Shown: positions 35,349 to 44,107, counted from the first letter of the stretch. The stretch: DNA of 64,000 nt from Streptomyces sp. CB01201 (GCF_002803085.1 NZ_NNBJ01000012.1:206425-270424), one strand, 5' to 3'. A program made the numbers and translations. The notes: generated by a model from the sequence alone, not told the origin.

Positions 35349-36386
35349 ATGTCTGCTGCCGCCGACGGCTTCCGCATGCCCGCCGAGTGGACCCCGCACG
35401 AGCGGACCTGGATGGCGTGGCCCGGCCCCAACGTCACCTTCCCGAACGAGGCCGAGCTGGCCGAGTCCCGCGCCGCCTGGGCCTCCGTCGCCCGCGCGGT
35501 GCGCCGCTTCGAGCCGGTCACCATGGTCGTCGGACCGGGCCAGGCGGAGAGCGCCCGCGCCCTGCTCGGCCCCGACATCGACCTCGTCGAGCGTGAACTC
35601 GACGACGCCTGGATGCGGGACATCGGGCCCACCTTCCTCACCGACGGCAAGGGCCGACTGGCCGCCGTGGACTGGACGTTCAACGGCTGGGGCGCCCAGG
35701 ACTGGGCGACCTGGGAGCACGACGCCAAGATCGGCGCCCATGTCTCGGACCTGGCGGGTGCGCGCACCTACAGCTCGCGCCTGGTCAACGAGGGCGGCGC
35801 CATCCACGTAGACGGCGAGGGCACGGTACTGCTCACCGAGACCGTGCAGCTCGGCCCCGAGCGCAACCCGGACTGGACCCGCGAGGAGGTCGAGACGGAG
35901 ATCCACGCCATGCTCGGCACCAGCAAGGCGATCTGGCTGCGGCGCGGCCTCACCGCCGACTACCCGCCGCACGGCTACGGCACCCTCGGCCACGTCGACA
36001 TCGTGGCCGCCTTCGCCCGGCCCGGCGTCGTGGTCGTCCACACCCAGCCCGACCCGGCCCACCCCGACCACGAACTCGGCAAGGAGAACGCGGCCCTGCT
36101 GCGCTCCCAGAAGGACGCCCGAGGCCGCTCCCTCGAAGTCGTCGAGATCCCCGCCCCCACCGTCATCAAGGACGAGCACGGCTGGGTCGACTACTCGTAC
36201 ATCAACCACTACCTCTGCAACGGCGGAGTGGTCCTGTGCGCCTTCGACGACCCGCGCGACGAGAACGCGGCAGGCGTCTTCCGCCGGCTGTTCCCCGAGC
36301 GCACGGTGACCCTCGTCGACGCCCGGACGATCTTCGCGGGCGGCGGCGGCATCCACTGCATCACCCAGCAGCAGCCCAAGGTGTGA
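35349..36386 (+). CDS. Agmatine deiminase
   Basis: 345 residues of the PPAD-like guanidino-group modifying family. It converts agmatine to N-carbamoylputrescine and ammonia. Seen are MPAEWTPHERTWMAWPGP, DDAWMRDIGPTF, NGWGAQDW (the family normally has NAWGG), catalytic His215 (GTLGHVDIVAAF) and nucleophile Cys337 (GGGGIHCITQQQP). AAGGA precedes the ATG. It starts 11 bases after the urease-like alpha gene, so all three form one operon. No N-carbamoylputrescine amidase of nitrilase type is nearby. Confidence 0.9.
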   Translation: MSAAADGFRMPAEWTPHERTWMAWPGPNVTFPNEAELAESRAAWASVARAVRRFEPVTMVVGPGQAESARALLGPDIDLVERELDDAWMRDIGPTFLTDGKGRLAAVDWTFNGWGAQDWATWEHDAKIGAHVSDLAGARTYSSRLVNEGGAIHVDGEGTVLLTETVQLGPERNPDWTREEVETEIHAMLGTSKAIWLRRGLTADYPPHGYGTLGHVDIVAAFARPGVVVVHTQPDPAHPDHELGKENAALLRSQKDARGRSLEVVEIPAPTVIKDEHGWVDYSYINHYLCNGGVVLCAFDDPRDENAAGVFRRLFPERTVTLVDARTIFAGGGGIHCITQQQPKV

Positions 36387-36427
36387 CCGCGGGCGGCGCC
36401 GGCGGGCGCATCGGGTAGAACTGACGG

Positions 36428-37036
36428 GTGATGAGTCCCGCCGCCCGCCGCCGCAACACCGCTCCGCCCCGCGAGGAGGTGCTCGTCGCCGCCATGGCCA
36501 CGATCGCCGAACGCGGACTCGACGGACTCACCATGGCCGGGCTCGGCCGCGAGGTCGGCATGTCCAGCGGGCACCTCCTCTACTACTTCCGCACCAAGGA
36601 CGAGCTGCTGCTCCAGACCCTGGAGTGGAGCGAGGGCCGCCTCGGCGCCGAGCGGCGCGCCCTGCTCGCCCGGCCCGGCACCGTCCGCGAGCGCCTCGAC
36701 GCCTATGTCGACCTGTACGTGCCGGACGGGCCGAGCGATCCGCACTGGATCCTGTGGCTTGAGGTCTGGAACCGTTCGCAGAACGCCGATGTGGCAGCCC
36801 GCGCCCGCCAGGCCGCCATCGAGGGCGCCTGGCACCGCGACCTGGCCGCGATACTCGCCGAGGGCGTCTCGCGCCGCGAGTTCCGCCCGGTCGACGCCGA
36901 CCGTTTCGCCCACCGCCTGCGCGCCCTGCTGGACGGGTTCAGCGTGCATGTCGCCGTCGGCCTGCCCGGCACCGGAAGGGCCCAAGTGCTCGACCACGTA
37001 AGGGAGTTCGTGGACGAGACGCTGATGCGTCGCTGA
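36428..37036 (+). CDS. TetR-family regulator of the urease-like locus
   Basis: 202 residues. The HTH is ATIAERGLDGLTMAGLGREV, then GMSSGHLLYYFRTKDELLL; the C-terminal part is the BetI-like TetR domain (WILWLEVWNRSQNADVA). The start is taken as GTG 36428 (or ATG 36431). No ribosome site is visible, but TAGAAC (36416-36421) begins 12 bases before the GTG, so a leaderless transcript is likely. It lies between agmatine deiminase and an MFS transporter and probably controls one or both. Confidence 0.88.
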   Translation: MMSPAARRRNTAPPREEVLVAAMATIAERGLDGLTMAGLGREVGMSSGHLLYYFRTKDELLLQTLEWSEGRLGAERRALLARPGTVRERLDAYVDLYVPDGPSDPHWILWLEVWNRSQNADVAARARQAAIEGAWHRDLAAILAEGVSRREFRPVDADRFAHRLRALLDGFSVHVAVGLPGTGRAQVLDHVREFVDETLMRR

Positions 37037-37056
37037 GCCGTGCCCGGCGCGGGGAA

Positions 37057-37088
37057 CGCAACGCACGCAAGTAGGCCCGATCGTTGCG
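37057..37088. promoter_or_regulatory. Inverted repeat before MFS transporter
   Basis: CGCAACG (37057-37063) and CGTTGCG (37082-37088) are perfect 7-base arms with an 18-base spacer, located 48-79 bases before the MFS start and just after the TetR gene. It is a candidate operator for that TetR. Confidence 0.4.
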
Positions 37089-37135
37089 CCCGGACGCCTT
37101 GTCCGCCGGGCGGCCCTGCGCCACCGTGGGCGTCC

Positions 37136-38449
37136 ATGGGACGAGAGCAGTGGAAGAAGATCTGGGTCGGTTCGGCCGGCAACATGGTCGAGTGGTTCGA
37201 CTGGTTCGTGTACGCCACGTTCGCCGTCTACTTCGCGGACGCGTTCTTCCCGAAGGGCAATGAGACCGCCAACCTCATGAACACCATGGGGATCTTCGCG
37301 GTGGGCTTCTTCATGCGGCCGGTCGGCGGCTGGCTGCTCGGCCGGATCGGCGACCGCAAGGGCCGCAAGGCGGCCCTCACGCTGACCGTCACCCTCATGT
37401 CCGCCTCCGCGATCCTGATCGCCGCCGCCCCCACCTACGCGGTCGCCGGATACGGGGGAGTGGCCGTCCTGCTGGTCGCCCGCCTGCTGCAAGGGCTCTC
37501 CGTCGGCGGCGAGTACGCGGCCAGCGCCACCTACCTCACCGAGGCATCCGACCCGAAGAAGCGCGGCTTCGCCTCCAGCTTCCAGTACGTGTCGATGACC
37601 GCGGGCCAGCTCATCGGCCTCGGCCTCCAGATCGTGATGCAGCGCAGCCTCTCGGACGCGGCCCTGCACAGCTGGGGCTGGCGCGTCCCCTTCATCGTCG
37701 GCGCCCTCGGGGCGGCCGTCGTCTTCTATCTGCGCCGCTCCATGCTGGAGACCGAGGTCTACGAGGAGTCCGGCGCGGCCCGCGACGAGGACCGGGGCAC
37801 CCTGAAGGCGCTGTGGGCCCACAAGCGCGAGGCGCTCCTGGTCATGGCGCTCACCATGGGCGGCACGGTCGCGTACTACACCTACACGACGTACCTCACG
37901 AAGTTCCTGTCCAAGAGCGCGGGCATGGACAAGTCGACCGCCTCGCTCGTGAGCTTCTGCGCCCTGTTCGTGTTCATGTGCGTCCAGCCGCTCGCGGGCG
38001 CGCTGTCCGACCGGATCGGGCGCCGCCCGCTCCTGATCACCTTCGCCGTCGGCTCCACCTTCCTGACCGTGCCGATCATGACGATGCTCAAGCACGCGGG
38101 CACCTTCTGGCCGGCCTTCGGCCTCGCCCTGCTCGCCCTGCTCGTGGTCACCGGCTACACCTCGATCAACGCCTGCGTGAAGGCCGAGCTCTTCCCGACC
38201 GGCATCCGCGCCCTCGGTGTCGCCCTGCCCTACGCCCTCGCGAACGCGCTGTTCGGCGGGACCGCCGAATACGTGGCGCTGTGGTTCAAGAAGGCCGGCG
38301 CCGAGTCCGGGTTCTACTGGTACGTGGCGGGCTGCGCCGCCGTGTCCCTGGTCGTCTACCTGACCATGCGCGAGACGCGCGACATCGATCTCCACCGGGT
38401 CAAGGACGAGCCCCTGCGCACCCAGGCCGAACCGGTTCCGACGAATTAG
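37136..38449 (+). CDS. MFS metabolite:H+ symporter
   Basis: 437 residues with 12 hydrophobic segments. The metabolite/H+ symporter (MHS) branch is indicated by VGSAGNMVEWFDWFVYATFA, GGWLLGRIGDRKGRKAALT, LLQGLSVGGEYAASATYLTE and LSDRIGRRPLLI. Relatives import dicarboxylates, ketoglutarate, proline or betaine. The direction is probably uptake. It follows the TetR gene by 99 bases. The ribosome site is weak (GTGGG). Confidence 0.9.
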   Translation: MGREQWKKIWVGSAGNMVEWFDWFVYATFAVYFADAFFPKGNETANLMNTMGIFAVGFFMRPVGGWLLGRIGDRKGRKAALTLTVTLMSASAILIAAAPTYAVAGYGGVAVLLVARLLQGLSVGGEYAASATYLTEASDPKKRGFASSFQYVSMTAGQLIGLGLQIVMQRSLSDAALHSWGWRVPFIVGALGAAVVFYLRRSMLETEVYEESGAARDEDRGTLKALWAHKREALLVMALTMGGTVAYYTYTTYLTKFLSKSAGMDKSTASLVSFCALFVFMCVQPLAGALSDRIGRRPLLITFAVGSTFLTVPIMTMLKHAGTFWPAFGLALLALLVVTGYTSINACVKAELFPTGIRALGVALPYALANALFGGTAEYVALWFKKAGAESGFYWYVAGCAAVSLVVYLTMRETRDIDLHRVKDEPLRTQAEPVPTN

Positions 38450-38521
38450 CGCAGGTCGGCGGGGCGCCCGGATGGTGAGACCCCGGCTCGGGCCCCCCGG
38501 CCCATGTGGCAGACTGCCAGC

Positions 38522-38578
38522 GTGCTCGCTTCCGACATGATTATGGACAGCAGCGCGCCGGTCCGCAGTGACCGCTGA
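38522..38578 (+). CDS. Putative cimA leader peptide
   Basis: An open frame from GTG 38522 reads VLASDMIMDSSAPVRSDR; ATG 38537 in the same frame gives a 13-residue version starting MIMD. It ends 52 bases before a strong terminator that lies upstream of citramalate synthase. It has a single Ile and no run of Ile/Leu/Val codons, so the amino acid sensed is unclear. CAGACT at 38510-38515 could be the -10, which would make the GTG version leaderless. Confidence 0.45.
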   Translation: MLASDMIMDSSAPVRSDR

Positions 38579-38630
38579 AACCGTGGACACCTCCCGCGGC
38601 AGCGGACATCGTGCCCCAGACCCGCGCGCA

Positions 38631-38658
38631 GACCTCTCGCACCCGCGAGGGGTCTTTT
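38631..38658 (+). terminator. Attenuator-like terminator before cimA
   Basis: GACCTCTCGC (38631-38640) pairs with GCGAGGGGTC (38645-38654) with one U-G wobble and a 4-base loop, then TTTT (38655-38658). It is 182 bases after the MFS stop and 100 bases before cimA. CCGCTG (38572-38577) can pair with CAGCGG (38600-38605) upstream. The placement suggests premature termination control of cimA, though terminating the MFS transcript is possible. Confidence 0.7.
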
Positions 38659-38758
38659 CGTTTACCGGCCCCCACCACGGCCGGGGCGAGGAGCGCGACG
38701 ACGGGGGCAAGTGGAGCCATGAGTTCGGAGCCACTCACCCGACAGGAGTCAGATCAGC

Positions 38759-40402
38759 ATGACGACCAACGAGGCGAACGAAGCCGCCGAGGAGAGTCTT
38801 CGCGACGGCCTCCGGGTCGACGACAGCTTCCACGTCTTCGACACGACGCTGCGCGACGGGGCACAGCGCGAGGGCATCAACCTCACCGTCGCGGACAAGC
38901 TGACGATCGCCCGGCACCTGGACGAGTTCGGGGTGGGCTTCATCGAGGGCGGCTGGCCCGGCGCCAACCCCCGCGACACGGAGTTCTTCGCCCGCGCGCG
39001 GCAGGAGATCAGCTTCCGCAACGCCCAGCTCGTGGCGTTCGGCGCGACCCGCCGCGCGGGCGGCAGAGCCGCCGAGGACCCGCAGGTGCGGGCCCTGCTC
39101 GAATCCGGCGCCCCCGTGATCACTCTGGTCGCCAAGTCGCACGACCGGCACGTCGAACTGGCCCTGCGCACCACCCTGGACGAGAACCTGGAGATGGTCC
39201 GGGACACCGTCGCGTACCTGCGCGAGCAGGGCCGCCGGGTCTTCGTGGACTGCGAGCACTTCTTCGACGGCTACCGGGCCAACCCCGAGTACGCCAAGGC
39301 CGTCGTGCGGGCCGCGAGCGAGTCCGGCGCCGACGTGGTCATCCTGTGCGACACCAACGGCGGGATGCTGCCCGCCCAGATCCAGGCCGTGGTCGCCACC
39401 GTGCTCGCCGACACCGGCGCCCGGCTCGGCATCCACGCCCAGGACGACACCGGCTGCGCGGTCGCGAACACGCTGGCCGCGGTCGACGCGGGCGCCACCC
39501 ACGTGCAGTGCACCGCCAACGGCTACGGCGAGCGGGTCGGCAACGCCAACCTGTTCCCGGTCGTCGCCGCCCTGGAGCTCAAGTACGGCAAGCGGGTGCT
39601 GCCCCAGGGCGCGCTCGCCGAGATGACCCGCATCTCACACGCCATCGCCGAGGTGGTCAACCTCGCCCCCTCCACGCACCAGCCCTACGTCGGCGTCTCC
39701 GCCTTCGCGCACAAGGCCGGCCTGCACGCCTCCGCGATCAAGGTCGACCCCGATCTGTACCAGCACATCGATCCGGGCCTGGTCGGCAACCGCATCCGGA
39801 TGCTGGTCTCCGACATGGCGGGCCGCGCCTCCATCGAGCTCAAGGGCAAGGAGCTCGGCGTCGACCTCGGCGACGACCGCGAGGTCGTGGCCCGGGTCGT
39901 GGAGCGGGTCAAGGCCCGCGAACTCCAGGGCTACACCTACGAGGCCGCCGACGCCTCCTTCGAGCTGCTGCTCCGCGACGAGGTGGAGGGCGGCCCGCGC
40001 GACTACTTCCGCATCGAGTCCTACCGGGCGATCATCGAGACGCTCAAGGACGGCACCCACGCCAACGGCGCCACCGTGAAGTTCTGGGTCGGCGAGGAGC
40101 GCATCATCGTCAGCGCCGAGGGCAACGGCCCGGTCAACGCACTGGACTCGGCGCTCCTTGAGGGCCTGGAGCGCTTCTACCCGCAGGTCGCCAAGTTCGA
40201 GCTGGTCGACTACAAGGTCCGCACCCTGGAGGGCAAGCACGGCACCGCCTCCACCACCCGGGTCCTGATCACCACCACCGACGGCACCGGCGAGTGGACC
40301 ACGGTCGGCGCGGGACCCAACGTGATCGAGGCGTCCTGGGAAGCCCTCCAGGACGCGTACACCTACGGCTTGCTGCGCGCCGGGACCCAGCCGCTCCGCT
40401 AG
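38759..40402 (+). CDS. cimA: (R)-citramalate synthase
   Basis: 547 residues. It condenses pyruvate with acetyl-CoA to citramalate, feeding 2-oxobutyrate for isoleucine independently of threonine. The HMGL-like barrel has DTTLRDGAQREG (28-39), the His pair region GIHAQDDTGCAVANTLAAV and TANGYGERVGNANL. The C-terminal regulatory domain (FELVDYKVRTLEGKHGTAS) is the LeuA dimerisation type that binds the feedback amino acid. Length and motifs fit CimA rather than LeuA. AGGAG precedes the ATG. Confidence 0.93.
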   Translation: MTTNEANEAAEESLRDGLRVDDSFHVFDTTLRDGAQREGINLTVADKLTIARHLDEFGVGFIEGGWPGANPRDTEFFARARQEISFRNAQLVAFGATRRAGGRAAEDPQVRALLESGAPVITLVAKSHDRHVELALRTTLDENLEMVRDTVAYLREQGRRVFVDCEHFFDGYRANPEYAKAVVRAASESGADVVILCDTNGGMLPAQIQAVVATVLADTGARLGIHAQDDTGCAVANTLAAVDAGATHVQCTANGYGERVGNANLFPVVAALELKYGKRVLPQGALAEMTRISHAIAEVVNLAPSTHQPYVGVSAFAHKAGLHASAIKVDPDLYQHIDPGLVGNRIRMLVSDMAGRASIELKGKELGVDLGDDREVVARVVERVKARELQGYTYEAADASFELLLRDEVEGGPRDYFRIESYRAIIETLKDGTHANGATVKFWVGEERIIVSAEGNGPVNALDSALLEGLERFYPQVAKFELVDYKVRTLEGKHGTASTTRVLITTTDGTGEWTTVGAGPNVIEASWEALQDAYTYGLLRAGTQPLR

Positions 40403-40565
40403 GCGCTGTCCGGCGGACGCGGTCTTCCGGGGCCCGGGGGGAGCGGACGGGGGTGGACCAAAGGCCCGCGTCACGGCGGGACCCCGGTCCTCCGGGCGCC
40501 CCGCCGACCCCGGCCGCGCCACCCCGTATGTCCGTTTCCGCGCGGCCTCGGGTAGCGTCGGGACC

Positions 40566-41909
40566 ATGAGGCTCAGGGTTTTCTCCGCACTCTCCGCCGT
40601 CGCACTCGCCGCACTGGCCACGGCGGGTCCCGCCATGGCCGCGAGCGGCGCGTCCGACGTGGCCGACCACCTCAAGAAGAGCCCGGTCTACGTGGACCCC
40701 GGAGCCGCGAACCAGCTCAGCCAGGCCCAGGCCGACGCCCTGGCCAAGAAGATCAAGGACGCGGACAAGCCGCTGTTCGTGGCCGTGCTGCCCAACAGCA
40801 CCGCGTACCCCAAGAACTCGATCCTGCCGAACCTGCGCACCGACACCGGCGTCACCGGCCTGTACGCGATCCGGCTCGGCGACGCCTTCACCTCCGGCGC
40901 CGACAGCAAGGTCATGCAGCGCCAGGCCGTCCAGAACCTGAACAGCGCGGTGCGCGCCCCCGGTACCGGCGAGAGCGCCGCCACCCAGCTCAACGCCTTC
41001 GTCGACAAGGCGCTCCCGCAGATGAAGGGCCACGCCCCCGCCTCGTGGGGCGGTGGCTCGGGCTCCGGCGGCGGGGACGGCAGCGGTGCGCTGATCGCGG
41101 TGGGCGCCGTGGTCGTGGCGGGCGGCGCCGGCGCGTACGCCCTGGTGCGCCGCAACCGCAAGAAGAAGGCCGAGGAGGAGCGGGCCGCGCTCCAGCGCCT
41201 CCAGGTCGTCGTGGACGAGGACATCACCGCCTTCGGCGAGGAGCTCGACCGGCTCGACTTCCACCCGGCCGAGGCCGGCGCCGACGACGCGATGCGCGCC
41301 GACTACGAACGCGCCCTCGACTCGTACGAGACGGCCAAGACGCTGATGGCCAAGGCCGAGCGCCCCGCCGATGTGACCGGGGTGACCCAGGCCCTGGAGG
41401 ACGGCCGGTTCTCGCTCGCCACCCTGGCCGCCCGGCGCGAGCACCGGCCGCTGCCCGAGCGCCGCGCCCCCTGCTTCTTCGACCCGCGCCACGGCCCCTC
41501 CGTCGAGGACGCCACCTGGACCCCGGCCGGCGGCGCCCCGCGCCAGGTCCCGGTGTGCCAGGCGGACGCGACCCGGCTGCGCGACGGGCAGGACCCGATG
41601 GTCCGCGAGGTCGACACCGACCAGGGCCGCCGTCCGTACTACGACGCGGGGCCGGCCTACGGCCCCTGGGCCGGCGGCTACTTCGGCGGCGGCATGCTGC
41701 CCGGCCTCCTGATGGGCACGATGCTCGGCTCGATGCTGTCGACCCCCGCCTACGCGGCCGACTACGGGGCCGGGTCCTACGACGCCGGCTCCAGCTTCGA
41801 CGGCGGCGATGTGTCGGGCTCCGACTTCAACCCGTCCGACTTCGGCGGCGGTTGGGGCGACGGGGGCGGTGGCGGCGACGGCGGGGGCTTCGGCGGCGGC
41901 GACTGGTAG
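40566..41909 (+). CDS. Secreted/membrane protein with TPM-like domain and Gly-rich tail
   Basis: 447 residues. A signal peptide (LAALATAGPAMAA) is followed by an extracellular TPM-like region (KSPVYVDPGAANQLSQAQADALAKKI), a Gly/Ser spacer, one transmembrane helix near 175-195 (LIAVGAVVVAGGAGAYALV), a charged coiled-coil-prone region (NRKKKAEEERAALQRLQVVV) and a Gly/Asp-rich C-terminus ending GGFGGGDW. The function is unknown; TPM proteins are linked to the cell envelope. TAGCGT lies 13 bases before the ATG and no ribosome site is present. Nothing else is seen in 40403-40565. Confidence 0.8.
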   Translation: MRLRVFSALSAVALAALATAGPAMAASGASDVADHLKKSPVYVDPGAANQLSQAQADALAKKIKDADKPLFVAVLPNSTAYPKNSILPNLRTDTGVTGLYAIRLGDAFTSGADSKVMQRQAVQNLNSAVRAPGTGESAATQLNAFVDKALPQMKGHAPASWGGGSGSGGGDGSGALIAVGAVVVAGGAGAYALVRRNRKKKAEEERAALQRLQVVVDEDITAFGEELDRLDFHPAEAGADDAMRADYERALDSYETAKTLMAKAERPADVTGVTQALEDGRFSLATLAARREHRPLPERRAPCFFDPRHGPSVEDATWTPAGGAPRQVPVCQADATRLRDGQDPMVREVDTDQGRRPYYDAGPAYGPWAGGYFGGGMLPGLLMGTMLGSMLSTPAYAADYGAGSYDAGSSFDGGDVSGSDFNPSDFGGGWGDGGGGGDGGGFGGGDW

Positions 41910-41943
41910 CCCGCCCCAACCCGCCTGACCTGCCCGGCCGCTG

Positions 41944-41973
41944 TTGACCCGCCCCGTTCCAACGGGTGATAGT
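41944..41973 (+). promoter_or_regulatory. Promoter of the TPR membrane protein gene
   Basis: TTGACC (41944-41949), 18 bases, then GATAGT (41968-41973). It is among the best sigma-70 type matches in the window. Transcription from about 41980 excludes the upstream GTG 41966 as a start. Confidence 0.6.
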
Positions 41974-42004
41974 TGCGAGCCGCACATCCAGGGTTGGGGA
42001 CACA

Positions 42005-42901
42005 TTGCAAGCCGGGCACGAAGACGTCACGGCCGCCTGCGCCGACGCGGAGGCGCTGCTGCGGGCGGGCCGCACCAGCGCCGCCCGCAAGGCGGCACGC
42101 GCCGCGCTCTACACGGACGGGCCCGATCCCGCCCTGTACGCCCTGCTCGGCCGCGCGCACGCGGCCGAGGGCACGGGCGACCACGCCGACCGGGCCGAGG
42201 CGGTCTTCACCGAGGGTCTCGCGACCTTCCCCGACGATCTCGGCCTGCTCCTGGCCTACCACGAGCTGTGCCGGACCGGAGACGACCCCGAGCGCAGTCG
42301 CCGCCTGCCCGAACTCGTCGCACGGATACGGGAGTTGGACCCCGACGCGGTGCCCGAGCCGACCGGCCCCCAGACGGCGTCCCGGCCCGGCGGCCGGATG
42401 CAGCGCCATGACGCCCGCCTCGTCCTGACCGTGATCGGCCACCCGGTCGGCGCCGCGCAACAGGCCTGGGACCGGGCGCGGGCGCGGCCCACCGACGACC
42501 GGACCGCCGTACTCGCCGAGACCCTCACCACGCTGGCCCGCAGGGGCCGCGCCCCGCTGCGGCTGCTCGTGCGGGCCCCGCTGACCGCTGCCCTCGGCTG
42601 CTGGGCGTGGTTCGACGCGGTGCTCCTGACGGTGGCCGCGCTGCATCTGCCGGCCTGGACGGGCCTGGCCGCGCTGCTCGGCCCGGCGATCTTCCCGCTC
42701 CTGTACGGGCTGCTGCGCGGCGCCCGCCGCAGGGCGGCCGGGCGCGCGCCCGCCGGGCCCGCGTCGACGCCCGTGCACGAGGCGTTCCCGTCGCTGCCGC
42801 CCGTGCCGCCGTACACCACCCGTGAGAAGGCGACCGCGGCGCTGGTCGTGCTCACGGTCGCCGTCACGCTCGCCGTCTTCGTGGCGCGTATCGCGCACTG
42901 A
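42005..42901 (+). CDS. TPR-like membrane protein, unknown function
   Basis: About 298 residues from TTG 42005. This start is chosen because the promoter lies at 41944-41973 and GGGGA precedes the TTG. The N-terminal 110 residues look like tetratricopeptide helices (AEALLRAGRTSAARKAARAA, then ALYALLGRAHAAEGTGDHAD). The C-terminal half has two close hydrophobic segments near 200-245 and one at the very end (ALVVLTVAVTLAVFVARI). No family can be named. It lies downstream of the TPM-like gene. Confidence 0.65.
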   Translation: MQAGHEDVTAACADAEALLRAGRTSAARKAARAALYTDGPDPALYALLGRAHAAEGTGDHADRAEAVFTEGLATFPDDLGLLLAYHELCRTGDDPERSRRLPELVARIRELDPDAVPEPTGPQTASRPGGRMQRHDARLVLTVIGHPVGAAQQAWDRARARPTDDRTAVLAETLTTLARRGRAPLRLLVRAPLTAALGCWAWFDAVLLTVAALHLPAWTGLAALLGPAIFPLLYGLLRGARRRAAGRAPAGPASTPVHEAFPSLPPVPPYTTREKATAALVVLTVAVTLAVFVARIAH

Positions 42902-42920
42902 TCTGGGCAGGGCGGGGCCG

Positions 42921-43634
42921 CTACAGCGTGCGGGCCACACCGCCGTCCACGCGGAGGTTCTGGCCGGTGATGTACGAGGAGGCCGGCGAGGCCAGGAAGG
43001 CGACGGCGCGGGCCACTTCCCGGACGGTGGCGTACCGGCCGGCCGGGATGCGCGCGACGGTGTCCGGGTCCTCGGGCCAGCTGTCGACGTAGCCGGGCAG
43101 CACGTTGTTCATCCGGACGCCCCGGGCCGCGTACTCGTCCGCGTACAGCTTGGTGAACGAGGTCAGGGCGGCGCGCAGACTGGACGAGACCGGGATGAAG
43201 TCCAGCGGTTCGAAGGCCGTGTACGAGGAGATGTTCACGATCGTGCCGCCGTGCTCGTTGGCCGTCAGCTGCGGCGTGACGAGCCGGGCCATGCGCACCA
43301 CGTTGAGCAGCAGCATGTCGAGCCCCGCGTGCCAGTCGGCGTCGCTGGTCTCCAGGAGGCCGCCGTTGGCGGGGTGCCCGGTGTTGTTGACGACCGTGTC
43401 GATCCGCCCGTACGCGTCGAGGGCCGCCGCGACCACGCGCTCCAGATCGGCCGGCTCGGTCACCGAACCGCGCACCGCGATCCCGCCCAGCTGCCCGGCC
43501 AGGTCGAGCACGCCCGGTGAGCGGGCGAGCAGCGCCACCCGGTAGCCGTCGGCGGCGAGCTCGCGGGCGATGGCGGCGCCGATGCCCTGGCTCGCGGCGG
43601 TGACGAGGGCGACGGGCTGGGTCGGGTGGGGCAT
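42921..43634 (-). CDS. Short-chain dehydrogenase/reductase
   Basis: 237 residues. The cofactor motif is VTAASQGIGAAIA (TGxxxGIG type) and NNTGHPANGGL follows. The active-site Ser and Tyr positions are atypical: NISSYTAFEPLDFIPVSSS lacks the YxxxK Tyr-Lys at its usual place (SSSLRAALTSFTK has Ser where Tyr is expected). The C-terminus IRVDGG-like NLRVDGGVARTL is typical. It may be an atypical or inactive SDR. It is divergent from an ArsR regulator. Confidence 0.85.
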   Translation of the reverse strand: MPHPTQPVALVTAASQGIGAAIARELAADGYRVALLARSPGVLDLAGQLGGIAVRGSVTEPADLERVVAAALDAYGRIDTVVNNTGHPANGGLLETSDADWHAGLDMLLLNVVRMARLVTPQLTANEHGGTIVNISSYTAFEPLDFIPVSSSLRAALTSFTKLYADEYAARGVRMNNVLPGYVDSWPEDPDTVARIPAGRYATVREVARAVAFLASPASSYITGQNLRVDGGVARTL

Positions 43635-43726
43635 GGGGGAGCGCTCCGGGGTCCGGTCGGCGGGGGCCGTGGGGGGTCCGCAGTGTGCTGCCGTACCTGC
43701 CGTAGGGGAGGGCACGGCACAGCATG

Positions 43727-43759
43727 GTACGAAAGTACGTAAGACATCGTACAGTACGA
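43727..43759. promoter_or_regulatory. GTAC-rich operator region between SDR and ArsR genes
   Basis: Four GTAC tetramers start at 43727, 43735, 43749 and 43754. TCGTA (43747-43751) and TACGA (43755-43759) form a perfect inverted repeat with a 3-base spacer. It sits between the divergent SDR and ArsR genes, so it is the likely binding site of the ArsR protein. Confidence 0.55.
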
Positions 43760-43792
43760 GATCTCTCTTACCATGGCGCTTACACTGGGGGA

Positions 43793-44107
43793 ATGCCGAC
43801 CCACCACCCCGATCTCGACCGTGTCGCCGTCGAAGACGTGCTGGCCGCCCTGGGCAATCCGGTGCGGATCTCGATCGTGCGCGAACTCGCCGGCTCGGCC
43901 GGGCCGCGCAGCTGTGGCAGCCTGCCCATCGAGGTCACCAAGGCCACCGCCACGCATCACTGGCGGGTGCTGCGCGAGAGCGGGCTGACCCGCGAGAGCC
44001 GTTCCGGCCGGGAGAAGCAGATCACCCTGCGCACGGCCGAACTGGACGCCCGTTTCCCGGGACTGCTCGCGGCCGTCCTGGCCGCGGCCCCGCCGCGGGA
44101 GCCCTGA
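43793..44107 (+). CDS. ArsR-type winged-helix repressor
   Basis: 104 residues. The winged HTH is DVLAALGNPVRISIVRELA, then ATATHHWRVLRESGLTRES and GREKQITLRTAELDARFPG. No metal-binding Cys pair is present in the recognition helix, so it may not sense metals. TACACT lies 12 bases before the ATG, consistent with a leaderless transcript. It probably controls itself and the divergent SDR gene. Confidence 0.85.
   Translation: MPTHHPDLDRVAVEDVLAALGNPVRISIVRELAGSAGPRSCGSLPIEVTKATATHHWRVLRESGLTRESRSGREKQITLRTAELDARFPGLLAAVLAAAPPREP

Noticed and set aside
38522..38758. T-box riboswitch before cimA
   Set aside because: I could not find the conserved T-box core or a specifier-loop layout.
41966..42004. 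GTG 41966 as start of the TPR membrane protein
   Set aside because: It overlaps the -10 of the best promoter in the area, so it would not be in the transcript.
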